Origin: Pseudomonadota bacterium
Lineage (GTDB): Bacteria > Pseudomonadota > Alphaproteobacteria > Rhizobiales > Xanthobacteraceae
Length of the DNA stretch: 12,843 bases
Reading direction: 5' to 3'
NCBI GenBank assembly: GCA_023423415.1
Contig: JAFAFP010000123.1
Coordinates: 1 to 12,843, forward strand
In this document: piece by piece, positions 7,257 through 12,843 of the stretch
Layout of the letters: the number at the start of each line of letters is the position of its first letter
How positions within the stretch are numbered: position 1 is the stretch's first letter
Position numbers and translations under genes: made by a program
Notes under the pieces: model-generated
What the model was told of the DNA's origin: nothing
Seen by the model: the letters and a program-made list of their open reading frames with translations, nothing else
Database searches by the model: none

Positions 7257-7274
7257 TCAAGCAGCCGCATCTCA

Positions 7275-7301
7275 CCTCTCCCCGTGAAGAACGGGGAGAG
7301 G
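7275..7301. repeat. CTCTCCCC palindromic repeat at a convergent junction
   Basis: A perfect 11-bp inverted repeat, CCTCTCCCCGT-gaaga-ACGGGGAGAGG, between the convergent deaminase and phosphomannomutase genes. It belongs with the palindromes at 33-52 and 12821-12843. The stem would form in transcripts from either side and could act as a bidirectional block or 3' stabiliser. No T-run follows on either strand, so a classical intrinsic terminator is not shown. A smaller GCAC-t-GTGC repeat follows at 7305-7313. Confidence 0.7.
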
Positions 7302-7330
7302 AGCGCACTGTGCTCGTGGCACGCGCTCAC

Positions 7331-7349
7331 CAATCAGATTGTCTGATTG
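7331..7349. repeat. Inverted repeat CAATCAGA-ttg-TCTGATTG overlapping a gene end
   Basis: A perfect 8-bp inverted repeat with a three-base spacer that covers the last codons and the stop of the phosphomannomutase gene. It could help end transcription or form a 3' hairpin. It lies 30 bases from the CTCTCCCC palindrome. Confidence 0.45.
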
Positions 7350-8833
7350 TACTCGCCGACTTCCGGATGCGTGCGCAGCACGGAATCGACCGCCTTGAAC
7401 ATCTCGTGCATGCGCGCTTCCGATGCCGGGCTTTCGACCACGACCACCAGCTCCGGCTTGTTCGATGACGCACGGACAAGCCCCCAGGTGCCGTCCTCGA
7501 CCGTGACGCGCACACCGTTAACGGTGACGAGATCGCGGATCGGCTGACCGGCAACCTTGCCGCCATCCGCCTTCGCTTTCTCGAAATGCTTCACCACCGC
7601 ATCGACGATGCCGTATTTCTTTTCGTCGTCGCAATGCGGCGACATGGTCGGCGACGACCAGGTCTTCGGCAAAGCGTTCTTAAGGTCGCTCATGCTCTTG
7701 TCGGGATTGCGATCGAGCATGTCGCAGATCGCGATCGCCGAGACGAGCCCGTCGTCATAGCCGCGGCCGAACGGCTTGTTGAAGAAGAAGTGGCCCGACT
7801 TTTCGAAGCCGACCATCGCGCCGCTCTCGTTGACGCGGCGCTTCATGTAGGAATGGCCGGTCTTCCAGTAATCGGTCTTCGCACCGTTCTTCTGCAGCAC
7901 CGGATCGGTGGCGAACAGGCCGGTCGATTTCACATCGACCACGAAGGTCGCGCCCGGATGCAGCGCTGAGATGTCGCGCGCGAGCATCACGCCGATCTTG
8001 TCGGCGAAAATCTCGTCGCCCTCATTGTCCACGACACCGCAACGATCGCCGTCGCCGTCGAACCCGAAGCCGACATCCGCGCCGGCATTGATGACCGCAT
8101 CGCGCATCGCGTGCAGCATCTTCATGTCTTCCGGATTGGGATTGTATTTCGGGAAGGTGTGATCGAGTTCGCAATCGAGCGGGATGACCTCGCAACCGAT
8201 CGCTTCCAAAATCTTCGGCGCGAAGGCGCGGGCGGTGCCGTTGCCGCAAGCCGCGACCACGCGCAGCTTGCGCTTCAGCTTCGGGCGATTGGTGAGGTCG
8301 GCAATGTACCGCGCAGGGAAATCGTCGATGAACTGGTAAGAGCCGCCTTCCCGCGTCTGGAATTTCGCGTTGAGAACGATGTCCTTCAAGCGCGTCATTT
8401 CATCGGGACCGAAGGTCATCGGGCGATTGGCGCCCATCTTCACGCCGGTCCAGCCATTGTCGTTATGCGAAGCCGTCACCATCGCGACGCACGGCACATC
8501 GAGATCGAATTGCGCGAAATAGGCCATCGGCGACAGCGCAAGGCCGATATCGCGCACCCGCATTCCGGCCGCCATCATGCCGGACGTCAGCGCCATCTTC
8601 ACCGAAGCCGAATAACCGCGGAAATCGTGACCGGTCACGATATCGGGACGCACGCCCATCTCGTGCACCAGGGTGCCGATGCCCATGCCGAGCCATTGCA
8701 TGCCCATGAGGTTGATCTCTTTGCCGAGCAGCCAGCGCGCGTCATATTCGCGAAAGCCCGTCGGCTTCACCATCGGCTGGGATTCGTAGGCGTAGGTATT
8801 GGGCGCGAGCTGTGGCGCGGGCTTCGGAAACAT
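7334..8833 (-). CDS. Phosphomannomutase/phosphoglucomutase
   Basis: A 499-residue alpha-D-phosphohexomutase interconverting hexose 6- and 1-phosphates, supplying GDP-mannose or UDP-glucose precursors for surface polysaccharide. All four family motifs are present: the phosphoserine loop TASHN with Ser122, the metal loop DGDGDR at 259-264, the sugar-binding EKSGH at 344-348, and the phosphate-binding RASSNKP at 454-460. The start is taken at ATG 8833 because GAGG lies exactly six bases before it and the resulting N-terminus (MFPKPAPQLAPNTYAYES) looks like alphaproteobacterial homologues; GTG 8884 and ATG 8875 and 8839 are in frame but lack a spaced ribosome site. It stands alone on the minus strand. 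Whether mannose or glucose phosphate is preferred cannot be told, so no gene symbol is given. Confidence 0.93.
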   Translation of the reverse strand: MFPKPAPQLAPNTYAYESQPMVKPTGFREYDARWLLGKEINLMGMQWLGMGIGTLVHEMGVRPDIVTGHDFRGYSASVKMALTSGMMAAGMRVRDIGLALSPMAYFAQFDLDVPCVAMVTASHNDNGWTGVKMGANRPMTFGPDEMTRLKDIVLNAKFQTREGGSYQFIDDFPARYIADLTNRPKLKRKLRVVAACGNGTARAFAPKILEAIGCEVIPLDCELDHTFPKYNPNPEDMKMLHAMRDAVINAGADVGFGFDGDGDRCGVVDNEGDEIFADKIGVMLARDISALHPGATFVVDVKSTGLFATDPVLQKNGAKTDYWKTGHSYMKRRVNESGAMVGFEKSGHFFFNKPFGRGYDDGLVSAIAICDMLDRNPDKSMSDLKNALPKTWSSPTMSPHCDDEKKYGIVDAVVKHFEKAKADGGKVAGQPIRDLVTVNGVRVTVEDGTWGLVRASSNKPELVVVVESPASEARMHEMFKAVDSVLRTHPEVGEYNQTI

Positions 8834-8839
8834 ACACAT

Positions 8840-8843
8840 CCTC
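8840..8843 (-). promoter_or_regulatory. Ribosome binding site deciding the ATG start at 8833
   Basis: GAGG on the minus strand, six bases before ATG at 8833. The ATG at 8839 would abut it directly, so the inner ATG is the likelier start of the phosphomannomutase. Confidence 0.7.
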
Positions 8844-8910
8844 AGGATTTGAAATAAGCGCGGGATCGGCAACATAGACCCCACTCATTGGAAATTGGTT
8901 GTCAAACATG

Positions 8911-8924
8911 GTCATTCCGGGGCG
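8911..8924 (+). repeat. Copy of a GTCATTCCGGGRCG repeat segment
   Basis: GTCATTCCGGGGCG lies in the 280-bp gap between the phosphomannomutase start and the hchA stop. A 13-of-14 match, GTCATTCCGGGACG, occurs at 12785-12798 next to a CTCCCC palindrome. This looks like a dispersed intergenic repeat family. The CGCCCC at 8965-8970 could pair with its GGGGCG end. The rest of this gap holds a T6 tract on the minus strand near 8942-8947 without a strong stem, and no gene that I accept. Confidence 0.45.
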
Positions 8925-9113
8925 TCGCCAACGGCTCCGCGCAAAAAACGCGACCCGATGACTTCGCCCCGTGATCAACCGGGATCCTTTTTGCGGGCTG
9001 GAAGCCGCGAGCACCTCGTCGGCACGGTAACATGCACACTTGGTCTTGGATCGTGAAAAGTGCTCCCCGTCGATGGAGAGGGAAGCGCGAAGGCGGCGTC
9101 GGCCTGCGCAGAT

Positions 9114-9992
9114 TTACCCGTTCGTGACCTCTTTCAGGAGCGCACTGGCCGCGAGCTTGCCGAGCGCGTTGCCCGCCAACGGACTGTCACCGGTCAGCAT
9201 CTTCCGGTCCTGGTGGACTGCTCCGGAGATGTCCTTGTTCAATATCTCGAAGCCGAGTGTCTTCAGCTTTTCGCCGAACTTCCAGGTCAGGTGGCCCGGC
9301 ATATAACCCATCTCAGGGGTTTTCGCGTCGAGATCGTCGGGGAAGGCGCATATCTTGTAGCCATTAAAGATATAGCTGTCCTTCGCCTTTCCCAAGCCTG
9401 CAGCGAGAAATGCCGCGGGCCCGTGGCACAGAGAGATCACGAACTTGTCCTTGGCGAAGGCCCATTCGAGGAGCGTCTTGACGTCCTTGCTTTCGGGCAA
9501 ACCGATCAGGGCGCCATGGCCTCCGGGAATGAAGACGGCAATATAGTCGGAATGATCGCCCAATGCGTTTTCGATCACCTCCGACAGCTTCAGCGGCTTC
9601 TTGAACTGGTCGCGATACTTCACGAACTGCCCCTTCACCTCCTCGTCCTCCGACGGCATCGCCCACAATTCGAACTTCACCGGATTTCCGGACAGAGTCG
9701 CCACGTCGAAGGAGAAGCCGGCCCGATCGAGATGATACATCGGCAGAAGCGTCTCCACCGGATGGTTGCCGGTCGAGAACATCGTGCCGTTGTCGGTTAG
9801 CAGATAGCGCTCGTCGGCGCCGATCATCAGGATCTTCCAGCGTTCCCCCTTGTAAGGATTGGGATAGTCCGCACCGCTGAGGTTGGACTTCGGCGAGGTG
9901 AACCGGCTCAGGGAAAAAGGCGAGGGAAAAAACGCATTGTCCTCGGCGCGATCCCGGGTCGGACGCTTGTCGTCGGATTGAGGGCTGGCCAT
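9114..9992 (-). CDS. hchA: Hsp31/HchA-type DJ-1/PfpI protein (glyoxalase III, protein deglycase/chaperone)
   Basis: A 292-residue DJ-1 superfamily protein, close in length to E. coli HchA (283). Hallmarks run throughout: AEDNAFFPSPFSLS at 16-29, DERYLLTDNG and FSTGNHPVETLLP around 60-84, FIPGGHGALIGLPES at 154-168, and the nucleophile site VISLCHGPAAFLA with Cys189-His190. Asp219 in CAFPDD matches the third member of the E. coli triad, and MPGHLTW follows. The family removes methylglyoxal and counters glycation, and acts as a stress chaperone in the cytoplasm. The residues matching the E. coli metal ligands appear changed (Asp89, Ser94, Tyr126), judged from memory of that sequence. GGAGGA precedes the ATG by four bases. 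It is probably its own transcription unit, with 231 bases before it and 280 after. Confidence 0.94.
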   Translation of the reverse strand: MASPQSDDKRPTRDRAEDNAFFPSPFSLSRFTSPKSNLSGADYPNPYKGERWKILMIGADERYLLTDNGTMFSTGNHPVETLLPMYHLDRAGFSFDVATLSGNPVKFELWAMPSEDEEVKGQFVKYRDQFKKPLKLSEVIENALGDHSDYIAVFIPGGHGALIGLPESKDVKTLLEWAFAKDKFVISLCHGPAAFLAAGLGKAKDSYIFNGYKICAFPDDLDAKTPEMGYMPGHLTWKFGEKLKTLGFEILNKDISGAVHQDRKMLTGDSPLAGNALGKLAASALLKEVTNG

Positions 9993-9996
9993 GGGT

Positions 9997-10002
9997 TCCT
10001 CC
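9997..10002 (-). promoter_or_regulatory. Strong ribosome binding site of hchA
   Basis: GGAGGA on the minus strand, four bases before ATG at 9992. It is among the best Shine-Dalgarno matches in the window and predicts efficient translation. Confidence 0.75.
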
Positions 10003-10031
10003 GCTGCTTGGTATGAAGGTCCCCCTCCTCA

Positions 10032-10059
10032 ATCCTAGCACGGCGCTGCCACCCTTGAA
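10032..10059 (-). promoter_or_regulatory. Candidate sigma-70 promoter of hchA
   Basis: On the minus strand TTCAAG (10059-10054), 16 bases, then TAGGAT (10037-10032), about 40 bases before the hchA start. The match is modest. I looked for a GGAAC-type general stress (EcfG) promoter in the 231-bp gap 9993-10223 and did not see one. The rest of that gap holds only a weak plus-strand frame at 10013-10207. Confidence 0.25.
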
Positions 10060-10223
10060 CCACTTGCCATCGCGTAGCGCCCGGAATTCGGTCGAGCGGT
10101 TCTTCAATCAAACACTGTCGCGGGGTCGCATTGCGCTACGACAAGCTCGCAGCCCATCACCTCGCATCCGTCCAGCTTGCTTTCCATTCAGCTATGACTG
10201 CGCGTAACGAGACCACGTCCTGG

Positions 10224-10757
10224 TCATTGCTCCAGCACAAGTTTACCGTTGGCATATTCAAAACGCTTGAGTTTTGTCAGGTAGGATAGCCCGAGCAGGT
10301 TCTCGCTCAAGGCATTCCCAGGAACCACCAGCGCCCGCACATTGCGGACGACAAGACCATTGATATCGACGCTGCGCAACGTCACCGGCGCAGCCTTCAC
10401 CACGCCGTTGGCGGTCTTGACCTGCGCGGTGAAGTCATCGCGCCCTGGTCGGATGCCGAGCCGGCCCGCCTCGCGCTCGCTCAACGCCACGACCGAAGCT
10501 CCGGTATCCACCATGAAATCGACCCGGCGACCGTCAACCTGGCCACCGACCTGGAAGTGGCCGCGCGAGTCCTGTCGAATGGTCACGCTGCGACGCCCGG
10601 ATGTCGCCGGAGCATTGCCGGTCGTGGCTGGCGACACGGTTGACGACGCCTTCTTTGCCGGCTGCTCGTACTGGCCAAGAAAGTTGCCAAACAGGCCAGC
10701 CGCCGCCAGCACCAAGGCCGCGAATACGATAATCGAACGCATATCAGGCCGCCACAT
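10224..10757 (-). CDS. Membrane-anchored retropepsin-like aspartic protease (clan AA, TIGR02281-like)
   Basis: A 177-residue protein with one N-terminal hydrophobic segment (about 8-28), a Ser/Thr/Ala-rich linker (to about 58) and a single retropepsin-like domain. The catalytic motif is FMVDTGAS with Asp84-Thr85-Gly86, followed by ALSEREAGRLGI. ENLLGLSYLTKLKRFEY near the C-terminus is typical of bacterial single-lobe proteases of this family. Such proteins act as dimers, probably on the periplasmic side of the inner membrane; natural substrates are poorly known. ATG 10757 is used, but ATG 10742 (five residues shorter, starting MRSIIVF) is also possible and neither has a strong ribosome site. 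It lies 122 bases downstream of the nucleoside phosphorylase gene on the same strand; an operon is possible but not shown. Confidence 0.85.
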   Translation of the reverse strand: MWRPDMRSIIVFAALVLAAAGLFGNFLGQYEQPAKKASSTVSPATTGNAPATSGRRSVTIRQDSRGHFQVGGQVDGRRVDFMVDTGASVVALSEREAGRLGIRPGRDDFTAQVKTANGVVKAAPVTLRSVDINGLVVRNVRALVVPGNALSENLLGLSYLTKLKRFEYANGKLVLEQ

Positions 10758-10879
10758 GCCCCCGTGTGATCAGACCGGGAGCAAAGCACGGCAGCAGGAA
10801 ACACCGCGCTAATGCGCAAGCCCACCGTCGCGCTATCGGGCCTCGTGGTCGCGCAAGACTGAATGCGATCGTTCAAATT

Positions 10880-11719
10880 TTAAACGTGCCGGACGACGCG
10901 GCTCTCGACCTGCCAGATCTCAAAAAACTTCGTCAGCACGCGCGACAGTGAAGAGGCTGACACCGCGCCGGCCCGCAATCGCATCTCGCGCGTCAGCACG
11001 TCCTGACGCGGACCGGCTGCGAGATTGGTGACGACCGCAAGACAGAGCACACGCAACCCCAGCCAGCGTGCGAGAATGACTTCCGGCACCAGCGACGCGC
11101 TGATCAGATCCGCGCCCAGCTTCTGCGCGATGCGCGTTTCCGCCGGCGTCTCGAATGTCGGACCAGGCAGCCATAGCAGCTCGCCCTCATGCGTTTTCCG
11201 GCCGAGGTGAGATGCGGCAAGATTGAACCGTTCGCGCAAATGACGGTCATACGCACCTATCATATCGACGAACCTGTGTTCCGCCGGCTCGCCAACCAGC
11301 GGATTGAGCCCCGTCAGATTGATGTGATCGGTGATCGCCATCAGAGTGCCGGGCTGAATATCGTTGCGGACGGCTGCGGCGGAGCCCGTCAACACGACCG
11401 CCTTCGCGCCAAGACGCTTCAGCGTTTCGAGCGGCACGCGCATCGCATTGATATCCCCGGTCTCATGATAATTGGTGCGGCCGCGAAACACCGCGACGCG
11501 CGCCGTTCCGATGATACCGAGCAGCAGTTCGTATTTCTGATCGGCGGCCGGCGTAGTGAAGCCGGGCAAGTCGGCATAGGGAATAACGACGGCCTGCGTC
11601 ACATGATCGGCGATGGCCGCAACCCCAACACCAAGAACCAGGCCGACATCGATCGCTGCATCGCCGATCTGATCGCGGATGATCTCAACGCACTTATCCG
11701 CATCGTGAGACACGTTCAT
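10880..11719 (-). CDS. Divergent purine nucleoside phosphorylase family protein
   Basis: A protein of 279 residues (from ATG 11719; GTG 11737 or GTG 11713 are alternatives, none with a strong ribosome site) of the trimeric PNP/MTAP family. Counting from GTG 11737, conserved family blocks are MAITDHINLTGLNPLVGE (133-150), GPTFETPAE (192-200), SLVPEVILARWLGLRV (215-230) and VVTNLAAG (235-242). These keep the base-binding Glu196 and Asn238, which match Glu201 and Asn243 of human PNP. Residues usually lining the phosphate and ribose sites differ: GSG is GVG (Val37), GRFH is GRTN (Asn89), NAAGG is GSAAA, and GMS is SAS. The family cleaves purine nucleosides with phosphate in salvage. Here the chemistry or substrate may differ. 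The gene sits between hrpB and the protease gene. Confidence 0.82.
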   Translation of the reverse strand: MNVSHDADKCVEIIRDQIGDAAIDVGLVLGVGVAAIADHVTQAVVIPYADLPGFTTPAADQKYELLLGIIGTARVAVFRGRTNYHETGDINAMRVPLETLKRLGAKAVVLTGSAAAVRNDIQPGTLMAITDHINLTGLNPLVGEPAEHRFVDMIGAYDRHLRERFNLAASHLGRKTHEGELLWLPGPTFETPAETRIAQKLGADLISASLVPEVILARWLGLRVLCLAVVTNLAAGPRQDVLTREMRLRAGAVSASSLSRVLTKFFEIWQVESRVVRHV

Positions 11720-11806
11720 TCCGAAGAACCACTTCACAGAAGCACAATGACCTGTGCGCTTTCGCCCGACTGATAGAGCGAAATTCTTTAACGGCCACCT
11801 ACCGAA

Positions 11807-12843
11807 TCAGGTTCCAGGACGTTTGGCGCGACGCGTCGGCAGCGCGTGGGCCGGATCGTCGGGCCAGGGATGTTTGGGATAGCGTCCGCGCATCTCCGAT
11901 TTCACCGCCGCATAGCTGCCCTGCCAGAAGCCCGGCAGATCGCGCGTCACCTGCACGGGCCGATGCGCCGGCGACAGAAGTTCAATCACCAGCGGCACGC
12001 GTCCCCCGGCAATCGCCGGATGGCGGCTGAGGCCGAACAGTTCTTGCACGCGAATGGCGATGGTCGGTCCGGCTTCCGCTTCGTAATCGATCGGGGCTTG
12101 TGTTCCGGTCGGCGCTTCGAAATGCGTCGGCGCTTCGGCATCGAGACGCCGCCGCATGGTCCACGGCAACAACGCCATCACCGCATTCGACAGTTCATCG
12201 GCGCCAAGGTCTTTCAATGCGACCTTGTCTGTGAAAAGCGGCGCGAGCCAGTCCTGTACGTTTGCCGTCAATGCCTCGTCAGACAAGTCTGGCCATTCAT
12301 CGCCTTCAGACCTGCGAAGAAATCCGACGCGGTCACGCCATTGCTGAATGTGCTTGCTCCACGGCAAGCGGTGCAAGCCGGCGGCAGCTATCGCGCTCGC
12401 AAGCTTGATCGCGTTTTCGTCGGATGCTTCCGCCGGTGTGATTTGTTCCGAGAAGACGATCGCGCCAAGCCGTCGCGCCTTGCGCGCACGTAATGAGAGC
12501 GTTGCCGGATCGACAGTCACATCATCGCGCTGCGCGATGCGGTCGGCAAAGCGCTGCTCGATCTCCGCCTGCGAGATCGGCGCGGCGAGAAGAATGCGCG
12601 CCTGCGCCGCCTTGCCTGACAAATCCGCGGCGACGATGAACGGCTCACGCGCCAGCGACAAAGCCGGATCGAGCGTCGCGCCGCGTCCATTGGCGAGCAG
12701 GAAGCCACCCTGCCCACCGCCACGGTTCTTGGCGATGCGATCGGGGTACGCGAGCGAGAGCAGAGCACCGACGGAAAGATCGTCGTCATTCCGGGACGGC
12801 GCGATAGCGCTTTTGTCTTCACCTCCCCCTGAAAGGGGGAGGT
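11807..12843 (-). CDS. hrpB: ATP-dependent helicase HrpB, C-terminal part (cut by window edge)
   Basis: The frame is open from the right edge to TGA at 11807, so only the C-terminal region of about 344 residues is seen; the DEAH helicase core lies outside. Recognisable HrpB text includes SVGALLSLAYPDRIAKNR, GGFLLANGRGATLDP, LPWSKHIQQWRDRV, EGDEWPDLSD, ALLPWTMRRRLD, THFEAPTG, IDYEAEAGP, and VPLVIELLSPAHRPVQVTRD ending in a PTRRAK tail. HrpB belongs to the DEAH RNA helicase group found in many proteobacteria; its cellular role is poorly defined. The TTG at 12661 is not a start, because the conserved family text continues upstream of it. Near the window edge the frame runs through a palindromic repeat (12785-12843) that adds about 20 residues without family likeness. 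Whether the gene is intact cannot be judged without the upstream sequence. Confidence 0.92.
   Translation of the reverse strand, partial: LPLSGGGEDKSAIAPSRNDDDLSVGALLSLAYPDRIAKNRGGGQGGFLLANGRGATLDPALSLAREPFIVAADLSGKAAQARILLAAPISQAEIEQRFADRIAQRDDVTVDPATLSLRARKARRLGAIVFSEQITPAEASDENAIKLASAIAAAGLHRLPWSKHIQQWRDRVGFLRRSEGDEWPDLSDEALTANVQDWLAPLFTDKVALKDLGADELSNAVMALLPWTMRRRLDAEAPTHFEAPTGTQAPIDYEAEAGPTIAIRVQELFGLSRHPAIAGGRVPLVIELLSPAHRPVQVTRDLPGFWQGSYAAVKSEMRGRYPKHPWPDDPAHALPTRRAKRPGT
12785..12843. repeat. Compound palindromic repeat inside the hrpB frame
   Basis: From left to right: GTCATTCCGGGACG (12785-12798, matching 8911-8924), the small palindrome GCGC-gata-GCGC (12799-12810), a short linker, and a perfect 10-bp hairpin ACCTCCCCCT-gaa-AGGGGGAGGT (12821-12843) that matches the CTCCCC family at 33-52 and 7275-7301. 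It may extend beyond the window. Unlike the other copies it lies within coding sequence and keeps the hrpB frame open. Confidence 0.65.

Noticed and set aside
8742..8908. Minus-strand frame beginning MFDNQFPMSGVYVADPAL that overlaps the phosphomannomutase start
   Set aside because: It looks protein-like at first, but it runs out of frame through the conserved phosphomannomutase N-terminus and ends soon after; no known motif. Considered a shadow frame.
10013..10207. Plus-strand 64-codon frame in the hchA upstream gap
   Set aside because: No ribosome site, Ser/Arg/Pro-rich composition, antisense to the likely hchA leader, no motif.
12659..12661. TTG at 12661 as the start of hrpB
   Set aside because: Conserved HrpB sequence (GGFLLANGRGATLDP and SVGALLSLAYPDR) continues in frame upstream to the window edge.

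Overview
The window reads as a high-GC alphaproteobacterial chromosome segment, most likely from the Bradyrhizobiaceae/Xanthobacteraceae side of the Hyphomicrobiales. The evidence is a membrane-anchored CycM-type cytochrome c next to kdsB and pheA, the phrasing of the HrpB, KdsB and phosphomannomutase proteins, and short GC-rich palindromic repeats of the kind common in these genomes. No rRNA, tRNA, CRISPR array, transposase or phage gene was seen. This is mostly housekeeping territory.

Layout, left to right. (1) 66-3865, minus strand: two tandem, paralogous family-5 (YejA-like) periplasmic peptide-binding proteins, each with a twin-arginine-type signal peptide. The upstream gene starts with TTG, the downstream one with GTG, and they overlap by four bases (GTGA). 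The permease and ATPase genes would be expected left of the window. (2) 3866-4300: a 435-bp gap with no convincing gene, holding a candidate operator and the cycM terminator. (3) 4301-4888, minus: cycM. It is divergent from kdsB (5051-5797, plus), which is followed by pheA (5842-6699) and a small zinc-dependent deaminase (6777-7256). (4) 7257-7333: a convergent junction rich in inverted repeats. (5) 7334-8833, minus: a phosphomannomutase/phosphoglucomutase. (6) 9114-9992, minus: Hsp31/HchA. (7) 10224-10757, minus: a membrane-anchored retropepsin-like aspartic protease. (8) 10880-11719, minus: a divergent purine nucleoside phosphorylase. (9) 11807 to the right edge, minus: the C-terminal part of the HrpB helicase, still open at the window end.

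Functionally the genes cover peptide uptake, respiratory electron transfer (bc1 to aa3 oxidase), LPS/Kdo synthesis, phenylalanine synthesis, sugar-phosphate supply for surface polysaccharide, base/nucleoside salvage and stress defence. They do not form one pathway.

The most unusual observations are: a palindromic repeat (CTCCCC hairpin plus GTCATTCCGGGACG segment) that lies inside the hrpB reading frame and appears to be translated; a purine nucleoside phosphorylase homologue that lacks several phosphate-site residues but keeps the base-binding ones; and an HchA homologue that keeps the Cys-His site but seems to lack the metal ligands of the E. coli protein. No clearly new multi-gene system was found.
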